Positions 1-6,459 of a DNA stretch of 18,881 bases are shown in pieces. Source of the DNA: JAVBKB01 sp031554275 (GTDB taxonomy: Bacteria; Bacillota; Bacilli; JARBTR01); contig JAVBKB010000142.1 in assembly GCA_031554275.1 (NCBI GenBank), positions 1 through 18,881 of the forward strand. Reading direction: 5' to 3'. Each line of letters begins with the position of its first letter. The stretch's first letter is position 1. The notes under the pieces were generated by a model. It saw nothing but the letters and a program-made list of their open reading frames with translations, ran no database searches and was not told where the DNA came from. The translations under genes were made by a program, and so were the position numbers.

Positions 1-68
1 TGAAAAACTTTCATCACTCTTGTGAGATAAAGCTCGTCCTGATCCAAGAACACCATTTTTAAACGCAT
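1..68 (-). CDS. 5' end of an unidentified gene, cut by the window edge
   Basis: The minus strand has ATG at 68-66, preceded by AAGGAGG with a 6-nt spacer, and an open frame running to position 1. The visible 22 codons read MRLKMVFLDQDELYLTRVMK and then VF. The pattern of a short hydrophobic strand followed by an acidic LDQDE turn and a helix resembles the first strand and helix of a receiver-like or Rossmann-type domain, but this is only an inference from 22 residues. The ideal SD and an upstream promoter-like sequence (112-140) argue that the start is real. I do not recognise the product. The rest lies outside the window. Confidence 0.55.
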   Translation of the reverse strand, partial: MRLKMVFLDQDELYLTRVMKVF

Positions 69-108
69 TCAATTCCTCCTTGAAATGAACTTGAAATAAA
101 TTTCTATT

Positions 109-140
109 GCCAATGTACTGTAATTGGCGCTAGGGGGCAA
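109..140 (-). promoter_or_regulatory. Candidate sigma-A promoter with an overlapping inverted repeat
   Basis: On the minus strand, TTGCCC (140-135) lies exactly 17 nt from TACATT (117-112), a reasonable sigma-A pair about 45 nt upstream of the start at 68. GCCAAT (109-114) and ATTGGC (123-128) form a 6-bp inverted repeat with an 8-nt gap that overlaps the -10 and spacer. That placement would suit a repressor operator. Both elements are short and could be coincidental. Confidence 0.35.
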
Positions 141-268
141 AACAGCAAGTTCAAAACTTCTTCAGGAGAAATCAATCATTTCAAGCGGATACTGCCATGA
201 AAGAGTTGATTTCATGAGCAAAATGCAAACTTACTGCTTTTTCAATTTACTACAATAAATAAGCAACA

Positions 269-312
269 CAAACCCCTGCATCCGTTTAGTAGCAGGCAGA
301 TGTAGGGGTTTA
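269..312 (-). terminator. Intrinsic terminator after spoVIF
   Basis: AAACCCCTGCATC (270-282) pairs with GATGTAGGGGTTT (299-311), with one G-T pair, around a 16-nt loop, 16 nt past the spoVIF stop. On the minus strand the stem is followed by TTTGTGTTG, so the U tract is imperfect. The GC-rich stem and its position support termination. Confidence 0.65.
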
Positions 313-326
313 TAAAGGCATCATAA

Positions 327-590
327 TTATTCTTTAGCCGACTTATTCATCATCTTGGTAATCGTATTGATATCAAGCTGTTTTCCATCATTGACAATGG
401 ACTGTACCAGTTTATCTTCTACTTCTTTAGGCACCTTCCGGTTAGCAATCTGCGCAACACGCTTCACAACGCCGCGTACAGTTGCTTCATCTTTGAAATT
501 GGCATTCTGTAACGAATTCGCGAGATCAAATATATCCTTCATGTTAACGCCAGTTTTCTTTTCCATATTTTTAAAGAAGCCGCTATCCAT
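327..590 (-). CDS. spoVIF: Stage VI sporulation protein F (SpoVIF/YjcC family)
   Basis: An 87-residue soluble protein with the family length and character: MDSGFFKNMEKKTGVNM at the N terminus, then DIFDLANSLQNANFKDE, VRGVVKRVAQIANR and a basic C terminus. In Bacillus subtilis this family acts in the mother cell late in sporulation and affects spore coat assembly and GerE-dependent gene expression; that is family knowledge, not visible here. No signal peptide or membrane segment is present. The ATG at 590 follows AAGGGGGAAG with suitable spacing. A sigma-K-like promoter lies at 614-641 and a hairpin terminator follows, so it can be transcribed alone. The neighbouring yjcZ-type gene supports the assignment. 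Recognition is by sequence memory, without an alignment. Confidence 0.88.
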   Translation of the reverse strand: MDSGFFKNMEKKTGVNMKDIFDLANSLQNANFKDEATVRGVVKRVAQIANRKVPKEVEDKLVQSIVNDGKQLDINTITKMMNKSAKE

Positions 591-613
591 ATCAACTTCC
601 CCCTTCTCACCTG

Positions 614-641
614 TATGGTATGATGTCAGTGCCTAATTCGT
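614..641 (-). promoter_or_regulatory. Sigma-K-type promoter of spoVIF
   Basis: On the minus strand, AC (641-640) is followed after exactly 17 nt by CATACCATA (622-614). This fits the sigma-K consensus of AC at -35 and CATANNNTA at -10 with a 16-17 nt spacer. It lies 24 nt upstream of the spoVIF ATG. Known sigma-K control of spoVIF in B. subtilis agrees. Confidence 0.7.
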
Positions 642-694
642 GCCCAGTGAAAAGTGAGGAAACGCTTACATTAACTTCTTCGCTTCATCACAAC

Positions 695-727
695 CAAAAA
701 AACGCTCCAGTCATATGACTGAAACGC
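695..727 (-). terminator. Intrinsic terminator after the yjcZ-type gene
   Basis: The core CAGTCATATGACTG (708-721) is a perfect palindrome, extended by 702-707 pairing with 722-727 (some G-U pairs). On the minus strand the stem is followed at once by a run of T (702-695). It begins 11 nt past the stop at 739-741. It separates this gene from spoVIF, which has its own promoter. Confidence 0.82.
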
Positions 728-738
728 CTGCTATATCA

Positions 739-876
739 TTAGATGAAACTCGCGCCAACAATGATTAACAAAATGAAAAGTACAACGATTAGGACAAAAG
801 TTGAACCTAATCCGCCGCCACCGCCGTAGCTATAGCCACCGCCGCAGCCGCCGCCACCGTATCCGTAACCCCACAT
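739..876 (-). CDS. yjcZ: YjcZ-family small sporulation membrane peptide
   Basis: The 45-residue product begins MWGYGYGGGGCGGGYSYGGG and ends with a single hydrophobic helix, residues 26-40 (TFVLIVVLFILLIIV), followed by GASFI. This Gly/Tyr-rich head with one C-terminal membrane helix is typical of the YjcZ or tiny-TM sporulation peptides found in many copies in bacilli. Its role is poorly known; these peptides are associated with the spore coat or forespore membrane. The start ATG (876-874) follows GGAGGTGA with ideal spacing. A sigma-K-like promoter at 905-932 and a strong terminator at 695-727 make it a one-gene unit beside spoVIF, an arrangement also seen in other bacilli. One Cys lies at residue 11. 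Confidence 0.9.
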   Translation of the reverse strand: MWGYGYGGGGCGGGYSYGGGGGLGSTFVLIVVLFILLIIVGASFI

Positions 877-904
877 AAAAGTCACCTCCAATAATGATTC
901 ATAC

Positions 905-932
905 TAATTTATGACATGAGCAGCCTGTTTGT
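905..932 (-). promoter_or_regulatory. Sigma-K-type promoter of the yjcZ-type gene
   Basis: On the minus strand, AC (932-931) is followed after exactly 17 nt by CATAAATTA (913-905), again matching AC-N16/17-CATANNNTA. The predicted transcript start falls just before the GGAGGTGA ribosome site. Spacer and both boxes match the spoVIF promoter exactly, which strengthens both calls. Confidence 0.7.
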
Positions 933-1102
933 TTGGGCTGTTCTCGAACAATTTACATCGCGATTTCACCTGTCTAGTCATTAGTCTATTCCCACTTAAC
1001 TAATTCGGTTACGTTGCTATCGTATTTTATGCCAGCACGTACATAACGGCACCAACAGTTCGCCTAGCCCTCACACAGTTTTCACTTTTATTCAAACGAA
1101 CC

Positions 1103-1151
1103 AAAAAACCTATGTGAGACTGGACATCGTTTTCGGTCTCACATAGGTTTT
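1103..1151 (-). terminator. Strong terminator closing the tag block, possibly bidirectional
   Basis: AAAACCTATGTGAGAC (1105-1120) and GTCTCACATAGGTTTT (1136-1151) form a perfect 16-bp inverted repeat around a 15-nt loop, 27 nt beyond the tagG stop. The minus-strand stem ends in six T. The plus strand also ends in T's, so it could stop transcription both ways and insulate the tag genes from the sporulation genes. Confidence 0.88.
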
Positions 1152-1177
1152 ATTTAGTATAAAGCAGGCAAAGCTTG

Positions 1178-1981
1178 CTATGCATAATCTACAAATTTTG
1201 ATTTCAACCGGGTATGCATGTACGACCCAATAATTAACAAGAGGCATGTAAACGCCCAAAAATAAATGGTGTACGCAAGGTCTTCAAAGAACCACTCTTG
1301 TCCAACAAACGAATTCCGAAATCCCTCTACTAAATAATATAATGGATTTAATTTCAGCAAAAACACAAACTGGATCGGTAATGTACTCGTTTCCCACAGG
1401 ATTGGTGTCAGATAAAATAACATTTTCAGTGCTGACATCAAGATTTGTTGAAAATCACGGAAGACAATGATGATACTGGAAAACAGTAACCCAATAGAAA
1501 AAAGTAAACAGATCGATGCAAAAAGATAATAAATTATCTGTACCCAATAAACGGTTGGAAAAATACCATTAAAAAGTAATATAACGATCAAAATCAAGAG
1601 CATCACGAGAAAAGTAATTACTTCCGTCACAATCGAAACGATTGGTAAGGTACTGATTGGAAAATTCATCTTCACGACTGTTTTGAGCCTCTTATTGATA
1701 CTATTAGATGAACCAACGATCCCTGAAGAAAGGAAATTCCAAGGGATCAGACCACATAACATCCAGGCTAGAAACGGCACATCATCAACCGGTGCTCCGT
1801 TCCGAATACCTAAACCAAACACAACCCAATAGGTCGCCACATTAAACAATGGTGTTAATACCAGCCACACCATACCAAAGCGATATCGGTTGAAAGAAAT
1901 TTTCGTCTCGTAAACGGACAAACTCCAGATGAGAGACCTTGACTTATATTGCTCCGCTAAAATATGTATGACAAACCACAA
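1178..1981 (-). CDS. tagG: Teichoic-acid-type ABC exporter, membrane subunit TagG
   Basis: A 267-residue ABC-2 type permease with about six membrane segments, including LILIVILLF (about 132-140) and a C-terminal one around 238-256. Family-typical stretches include VVFGLGIRNG, PFLAWMLCGLIPWNF, LTPILW, LKLNPLYYLVEGFRNS and the C-terminal KFVDYA, all close to B. subtilis TagG as I recall it. With TagH it would flip or export a lipid-linked wall polymer across the membrane. Length is normal. The start is TTG at 1981, chosen because AAGGTGG lies 7 nt upstream. tagG is 116 bp downstream of tagH, the reverse of the tagG-tagH order in B. subtilis. A strong terminator follows. Confidence 0.9.
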   Translation of the reverse strand: MWFVIHILAEQYKSRSLIWSLSVYETKISFNRYRFGMVWLVLTPLFNVATYWVVFGLGIRNGAPVDDVPFLAWMLCGLIPWNFLSSGIVGSSNSINKRLKTVVKMNFPISTLPIVSIVTEVITFLVMLLILIVILLFNGIFPTVYWVQIIYYLFASICLLFSIGLLFSSIIIVFRDFQQILMSALKMLFYLTPILWETSTLPIQFVFLLKLNPLYYLVEGFRNSFVGQEWFFEDLAYTIYFWAFTCLLLIIGSYMHTRLKSKFVDYA

Positions 1982-2097
1982 ACAAATACCACCTTACATC
2001 ACACTACAAATTCTTGAGTGCTGCATAAATTTCTCTATTTATTCTAGCACTGTTCGCTATAAAATAAAAATAAAATTAACAATTACTGCAAAATCAC

Positions 2098-3531
2098 CTA
2101 CTCAATTTCCGAATCCAGACCTGAGTTTAGGTCTGGATTCGGATCGGGGTCAGGATCTGAATCTGGGTCTGAATCTGGATCCGGATCGGGGTCGGGATCA
2201 ACATCAGGATCTGGATCAAGACCAGGATCTGGGCCGGGATCAACACCAGGATCTGGGTCAGCTCCTGGGTCTATCCCAAAATCCGGATCAAGACCAGGGT
2301 CTGAATCGGGATCAGTGACTTGACCAGCATCGGCTGTTTGCCCTTGGTCCGCCCCTTCACCTGAATCTGAAGACGAATCCGTCTCTGATCCTACATTGTA
2401 CGAATCAGTGTCCAAGTCGATTTCATCCTCAGTACCTTCTTCATCAATCGCTACTTCCTTATCTTCAATTTCTTTAGCATCCTCTGAATCTAAATCATTT
2501 TTCAAATTCGCACCAAGTGTGGACGCTAGCTCTGTCGCTTTCCCAGGTTTGGGAGCTGGAAACTGTACATCCAGTACTTTTTGAACTGGCTGCTTTGTAA
2601 TAGTTTCTTGTGCCTCTCGGATCGGTGTCTCCGCAACGATCTGCCGATACATAAAGGGAAGTGATGTTGTAATCAACAGTAAGAAAGCAACTATCCATCC
2701 GACAATCTTTAAAAATTCCCTTTTGTACCGCTTATTCTCTATCGATTGTGATTTGATATCAGAAGCCGGTTGATCGGCCGAACTATAGCGGTCAGCTTGA
2801 CTAATGCTCACATGTTCATCTTTTTCCTCTTTACTTAAAGCGTTAAACCATTTCACATATCTCGAGTATGCTGTGACAACCTCTTTTGTTTCACCAATCA
2901 TCTGCAAGTTACCATAATGAATCCAAATTGCCCGATTACAAATGGCATTTATTTGAGATAATGAGTGACTCACAAAGAAAATTGTTTTCCCAGATAATCT
3001 GAATTCATTAATCTTGCTAACACATTTTTCAAAAAAAGTTTGGTCACCAACGGACAGCGCCTCATCTACGATGAGAATTTCTGTTGCAATGTGTACAGAA
3101 ATTGAAAATCCAAGCCTTGAAAGCATACCACTTGAATAATTTTTCACTGGCTGGTTGATAAAGTTTCCAATATCAGCAAACGCAACAATATCTTCATATA
3201 GTTTATCTATTTCTTCATTCTTCAGACCCATTAACAAGCATTTTTGGTAGATATTCTCTTTTCCTGTTAGAATGTGGTTTAATCCAGCCGAAATCGCTAC
3301 TAAAGAAGTAATCCCATTAATCGTCACGCTACCTGTGGAAGCAGGCACGATGTCTGCTAAAATACTCGCAAGCGTTGATTTACCAGACCCGTTTAACCCT
3401 AATATCCCAATGACCTCGCCTGTTTCAATATCGAAAGATATATCATTCAACGCGTGAAATTGGCGACTCTTCTTCTTTTTAGAAAGCTTGTATACCTTCG
3501 ACACATTCCGAAGCGAAACTTTTGGAGCCAT
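2098..3531 (-). CDS. tagH: Teichoic-acid-type ABC exporter, ATPase TagH with Asp-Pro repeat tail
   Basis: A 477-residue protein. Residues 1-225 form an ABC ATPase: Walker A GLNGSGKST (45-53), SLVAISAGLN (76-85), signature YSSGM (132-136), Walker B ILIVDE (152-157) and switch His189. These match the TagH/polysaccharide-exporter subfamily. A charged linker leads to one membrane segment (about 273-293, FLKIVGWIVAFLLLITTSLP), then an acidic region ending in an Asp-Pro repeat (407-477) predicted to lie outside the cell. B. subtilis TagH also has a membrane segment and an extracytoplasmic part, but I do not recall such a repeat there. The ATG at 3531 is preferred because AAGGGGTG precedes it; an upstream ATG at 3567 has no SD. 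It powers export with TagG. Confidence 0.92.
   Translation of the reverse strand: MAPKVSLRNVSKVYKLSKKKKSRQFHALNDISFDIETGEVIGILGLNGSGKSTLASILADIVPASTGSVTINGITSLVAISAGLNHILTGKENIYQKCLLMGLKNEEIDKLYEDIVAFADIGNFINQPVKNYSSGMLSRLGFSISVHIATEILIVDEALSVGDQTFFEKCVSKINEFRLSGKTIFFVSHSLSQINAICNRAIWIHYGNLQMIGETKEVVTAYSRYVKWFNALSKEEKDEHVSISQADRYSSADQPASDIKSQSIENKRYKREFLKIVGWIVAFLLLITTSLPFMYRQIVAETPIREAQETITKQPVQKVLDVQFPAPKPGKATELASTLGANLKNDLDSEDAKEIEDKEVAIDEEGTEDEIDLDTDSYNVGSETDSSSDSGEGADQGQTADAGQVTDPDSDPGLDPDFGIDPGADPDPGVDPGPDPGLDPDPDVDPDPDPDPDSDPDSDPDPDPNPDLNSGLDSEIE
2101..2313 (-). repeat. Degenerate tandem repeat encoding the Asp-Pro tail of TagH
   Basis: About 213 bp made of near-repeats of GATCC(N)GA-type hexamers and dodecamers. 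They encode runs such as DPDSDPGLDP and DPDPDPDPDSDP, with Gly, Ser, Val or Leu at every few positions. Codon variation between units shows the array is diverged, yet the period of 6 nt (two codons) persists, so it may gain or lose units by slippage without leaving frame. The antisense strand stays open across the array as a by-product. Confidence 0.85.
2109..2142 (-). repeat. Perfect 14-bp inverted repeat at the 3' end of tagH
   Basis: CCGAATCCAGACCT (2109-2122) and AGGTCTGGATTCGG (2129-2142) are exact reverse complements around a 6-nt loop. The hairpin is inside the last 15 codons of tagH. There is no T run after it on the minus strand (AAATTGAG and the stop follow), so it is not a standard terminator. 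It could affect mRNA stability or ribosome progress between tagH and tagG. Confidence 0.85.
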
Positions 3532-3608
3532 AACCCCACACCCCTTTTTAGTGCTTAAATCAATCATTTATTTCTTGATTAACAAAATACAAAACCATAT
3601 TTCATTTT

Positions 3609-3638
3609 ATAATAAATATGAACAAGAATCATCTACAA
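3609..3638 (-). promoter_or_regulatory. Candidate sigma-A promoter for tagH
   Basis: On the minus strand TTGTAG (3638-3633) is 18 nt from TATTAT (3614-3609), about 80 nt before the tagH ATG. The region is AT-rich, so chance matches are likely. The gap of about 270 bp between wecC and tagH, with a hairpin in it, makes a separate tagH promoter plausible. Confidence 0.35.
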
Positions 3639-3683
3639 GATGTTGGAAATTCTTTATCACAACTAAGATGGGTTAGCAAGTCG

Positions 3684-3730
3684 AATTCCTCCTAAGAGAC
3701 ATTTTAATCTCAAGCAGGAGGAATTTTTTT
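3684..3730 (+). terminator. Hairpin with a plus-strand T tract between wecC and tagH
   Basis: AATTCCTCCT (3684-3693) pairs exactly with AGGAGGAATT (3716-3725); an inner GAGA/TCTC pair (3696-3699 with 3708-3711) strengthens it. The seven T's (3724-3730) follow the stem on the plus strand, the orientation of a plus-strand terminator, although every supported gene here is on the minus strand. Read on the minus strand it is a hairpin without a U tract in the leader of tagH. Function is uncertain. Confidence 0.6.
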
Positions 3731-3799
3731 ATACCTATTCTCAGATAAATGCCTTCTAACATCAAATGATTTTAAACTACTATTACTAGTCTATTGAGA

Positions 3800-5095
3800 T
3801 TATTTTGTGACTAGTACTCTTCTCTCTTTAGAAATTGACTCATGTAAATTCCCAAAGTTCACAAGTTCGATATTCCTTAAAGACGCTTGACGAATACAAT
3901 TCTTCGTATCAAATATAAGTGCTTTAGCCATGATTGATGTGTATTTTTCATAATCCGCATCAATAAATTCATTATGATCTGTTAAAACAAGAATCATATG
4001 TGCGCCATCAACAGCGTCGATTTCATCTGATAATATCTCCGATTCAACATGTGGATCATAAGCCGCCACTTGAAAACCTTCCATCTCAAGTAGACGAATG
4101 ATTTCGAGTGCTGGGCTTTCTCTCATGTCATCAATATTCCCTTTATAGGTCACGCCAAAAACAGCAACCTTTGGATTATCAACACCAGCAAGTAGTGCTT
4201 TCGTGTTGTCAACAACAAATGCAGGCATTGAATTATTGGTATCTCTTGCAAGCTTGATAATTTTCGCTTGTTCAGGACAAGCTGCTGCAACAAAATAGGG
4301 GTCAATCGCTAAGCAATGCCCACCGACGCCGGGTCCTGGCTGATGAATATTCACACGAGGGTGCTTATTTGCAAACTCAATGACATTTAAAACATTGACA
4401 CCGAGCGTCGCACAAACCTTCGTCAACTCATTCGCTAAAGCAATGTTCACATCTCTAAACGTGTTCTCCATTAACTTAGACATTTCTGCCGTTCTAGCAT
4501 CTGAGCGAATAATTTCTCCCTTTACAAAAAGTTCGTAAACGCGTGCGCCTGCTTCTGAACATTTCGGTGTTGTTCCACCAACGATTCTATTATTATTCAC
4601 TAATTCATCTAATATTTTACCTGGAAGCACTCTCTCAGGGCAGTGTACCAGAAATACATCCTCTCCAACAACAAAGCCACTTTCTTCAATAACTGGCTTA
4701 ATGACCTTTTCAGTTCCGAACGGACCAATTGTCGATTCAATGATGACCGTATTTTCTTTGCGAAGGTAGGGCAATATCGCCTGGACAGCTGAAATAACGT
4801 AACTATAATCACAGCCATTATCCTGATCCTTACTATTTGGCGTTGGTACTGCAATCAAGAATACATCTGCAGCCTCAACAGATACCGACGCCCGGAACAG
4901 CTTTGACTTAACAAGATCTTTCACTAATTCACCAAGACCAGGCTCTTCAATATGAACCTCGCCAGAGTTCAGCATATCTACCACATGCTGTTGTCTATCA
5001 ACACCGACAACTTCTACATTTTCTTTATCGCTGTTAGCAATAATCGCAGCTGTTGGCAATCCGATATAGCCTAATCCTACGACACATATTTTCAA
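3800..5095 (-). CDS. wecC: UDP-N-acetyl-D-mannosamine dehydrogenase (WecC-type nucleotide-sugar dehydrogenase)
   Basis: A 431-residue cytosolic enzyme of the UDP-sugar dehydrogenase family, expected to oxidise UDP-ManNAc to UDP-ManNAcA with NAD+. Visible features are the NAD site GLGYIGLP (7-14), AVPTP (82-86), CPER (152-155), the SKLMENTFRDVNIALANE block with catalytic Lys207, and active-site Cys261 in GPGVGGHC followed by LAIDPYF. The last motif marks the WecC/VipA-like branch rather than UDP-glucose dehydrogenase (which has GGSCFPKD). A C-terminal domain with VFGVTYKGNIDDMRESP follows. Length is normal. The start is TTG at 5095, supported by AAAGGAG 8 nt upstream. UDP-GlcA or another acylamino sugar dehydrogenation is an alternative. 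It would supply an acidic sugar to the nearby transferases. Confidence 0.88.
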   Translation of the reverse strand: MKICVVGLGYIGLPTAAIIANSDKENVEVVGVDRQQHVVDMLNSGEVHIEEPGLGELVKDLVKSKLFRASVSVEAADVFLIAVPTPNSKDQDNGCDYSYVISAVQAILPYLRKENTVIIESTIGPFGTEKVIKPVIEESGFVVGEDVFLVHCPERVLPGKILDELVNNNRIVGGTTPKCSEAGARVYELFVKGEIIRSDARTAEMSKLMENTFRDVNIALANELTKVCATLGVNVLNVIEFANKHPRVNIHQPGPGVGGHCLAIDPYFVAAACPEQAKIIKLARDTNNSMPAFVVDNTKALLAGVDNPKVAVFGVTYKGNIDDMRESPALEIIRLLEMEGFQVAAYDPHVESEILSDEIDAVDGAHMILVLTDHNEFIDADYEKYTSIMAKALIFDTKNCIRQASLRNIELVNFGNLHESISKERRVLVTK

Positions 5096-5154
5096 ATTAT
5101 TAGCTCCTTTATAAGGGGAAATTTATATTACTGTTACCATTATCAACAGATTCC

Positions 5155-5185
5155 AGCTTAATATTAAGCTCTAACTATTCTAGCA
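5155..5185 (-). promoter_or_regulatory. Candidate wecC promoter with a 16-bp palindrome at the start site
   Basis: On the minus strand an extended -10, TGCTAGAAT (5185-5177), lies about 80 nt before the wecC start, with no good -35. Immediately downstream AGCTTAATATTAAGCT (5155-5170) is a perfect 16-bp palindrome placed over the predicted transcript start. The layout resembles a repressor operator. AT-rich palindromes can arise by chance. Confidence 0.4.
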
Positions 5186-5541
5186 TAAAAACAAACTAAA
5201 TAGATGAAATATCCCCTCAATAAATAGATGTAAATACTTCCTTTTTCATAAAGATTGTTTATTTTAAGGATAATTTTTTTGCTATTTTAATACTTCTAAG
5301 AAAATAAAATGTCTACTAAACTACTCTTCTATCACTGTTTTGAGGCTAGAACTTTAACAACTTATATTACACATCGACTCATAACTAAAATATTTAATCT
5401 TTTTACAACTGAATCACTGCATGCGTGTAAAAGAAAATATGTATTCCTCACTCGCAAACGCTACGTTCATAACCCTTTTCAAGTTCTCCAGCAATAGTGT
5501 CGCTTTGAAGCAAAAGACTCATTTCCCCATTATGAAACAAA
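5186..5541. other. AT-rich gene-free spacer between wecC and the 305-residue gene
   Basis: About 350 bp with no supportable gene on either strand. A plus-strand frame at 5309-5497 has no SD and no recognisable composition. No convincing terminator follows the gene at 5542-6459, so some transcription may continue into wecC. The part nearest wecC probably carries upstream promoter sequence. Confidence 0.5.
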
Positions 5542-6459
5542 TTACACTTTGTGCTTAGCTGTGTACCTCGAGGTACACCTCAATCCTTTATCTTTGCTAA
5601 AATAAGCGTAGTCAAGATGTGTAATATTATTGATCTCCAATGCTTCTCCCGGTTCTACAGGAAATTCAGAAACCTCCAATTTTTTATTATAAAATTGAAT
5701 ATTCCTTATCGAAGTAGATGTATTTTCAAAGGTATAATTACAATAAGGCACTTTGGAAACAATTGCATATTTTTTTGAAATCAGCTCAAAATATTTATTA
5801 GAAGACCCTCTATTACTTCCAGCTGATAATGAAATAAATTTAAATTTATTTGTCTTTGTTTTGGACTTTGCTTGATGTATATGCAGATCCTCTTTAATCA
5901 TAGACCTGCGTAGAGCACCTGATTTCGGTATTTGTAGAATTTCCATTCTGTAAATAGACCAATCAAAAGTAAATGAACTAAGGTTTATCGTATTATTATC
6001 TAGCAAAATAAAAATATTTGCGCCATTCTCAAAGCTTCTTAACGATAAGAAAGTCATTTTTTTTTCGTCAACTAATAGGTTATCAATCTGGATCGTACTT
6101 TTATTCGTAAAGTTACAGGTATAAAACTTGCTGATATCAGCCTCCATGTAATCAAATAACATTGTGTATACCCTTTCTCGATTCGATAAATCGATATCAC
6201 CAAAGATGAGAAATGGTTTTTCAGAAAGGTTCGTGGAGGATGAAAAATACTTTGATAAAACATCCCTTTGATGTGTTTTATCTACCTTGGTAAAACAAGT
6301 AATTATTTTATAATTTTTAGAATGATTAAACTGATCTGCATTAAATTCTCCAGTTAGTTTTAATTCATTAAATCCTAGCTTTAACTGCTGCTCAACATTA
6401 TTATATTTGAAATATTCCTCTTTACAGGCGTATGTCTTTTTAATCAGTACGATCTTCAT
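5542..6459 (-). CDS. Hypothetical protein translationally coupled to a glycerophosphotransferase-family gene
   Basis: I do not recognise this 305-residue protein. It starts MKIVLIKKTYACKEEYFKYN, has no signal peptide or membrane segment, and is rich in Asn, Ser, Lys, Thr and Phe. The middle (83-160, PFLIFGDIDLSNRERV to ILLDNNTINL) alternates strands and helices. A second part (205-290) looks beta-rich. The ATG at 6459 is chosen over upstream frames because GAGGTG lies about 10 nt before it; this makes it overlap the upstream gene by 20 bp, a sign of coupled translation and a shared pathway. It may be a partner or transferase for the same surface polymer, by context only. An 18-bp palindrome lies in its last codons. 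Confidence 0.72.
   Translation of the reverse strand: MKIVLIKKTYACKEEYFKYNNVEQQLKLGFNELKLTGEFNADQFNHSKNYKIITCFTKVDKTHQRDVLSKYFSSSTNLSEKPFLIFGDIDLSNRERVYTMLFDYMEADISKFYTCNFTNKSTIQIDNLLVDEKKMTFLSLRSFENGANIFILLDNNTINLSSFTFDWSIYRMEILQIPKSGALRRSMIKEDLHIHQAKSKTKTNKFKFISLSAGSNRGSSNKYFELISKKYAIVSKVPYCNYTFENTSTSIRNIQFYNKKLEVSEFPVEPGEALEINNITHLDYAYFSKDKGLRCTSRYTAKHKV
5561..5578. repeat. Perfect 18-bp palindrome at the 3' end of the 305-residue gene
   Basis: GTGTACCTCGAGGTACAC reads the same on both strands and sits within the last dozen codons of the gene ending at 5542. No T run follows, so it is not a classic terminator. It could fold as a cruciform or short hairpin, bind a dimeric protein, or be chance. 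Confidence 0.7.

Noticed and set aside
1929..2318. 129-codon plus-strand frame rich in Asp, Gln and Leu
   Set aside because: It is the antisense of the TagH Asp-Pro repeat; the repeat simply lacks stops on the other strand. No SD precedes it.
3532..3567. Upstream ATG for tagH giving 12 extra residues
   Set aside because: No SD; the ATG at 3531 has AAGGGGTG and matches the usual TagH N terminus.
3488..3676. Plus-strand frame ending just before the plus-oriented terminator at 3684-3730
   Set aside because: It largely overlaps tagH and its leader, has no SD, and the peptide looks random. An RNA rather than a protein would be the better reading of the terminator.
5309..5497. 62-codon plus-strand frame in the spacer before wecC
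   Set aside because: No SD, no recognisable motif, AT-rich spacer; most likely chance.
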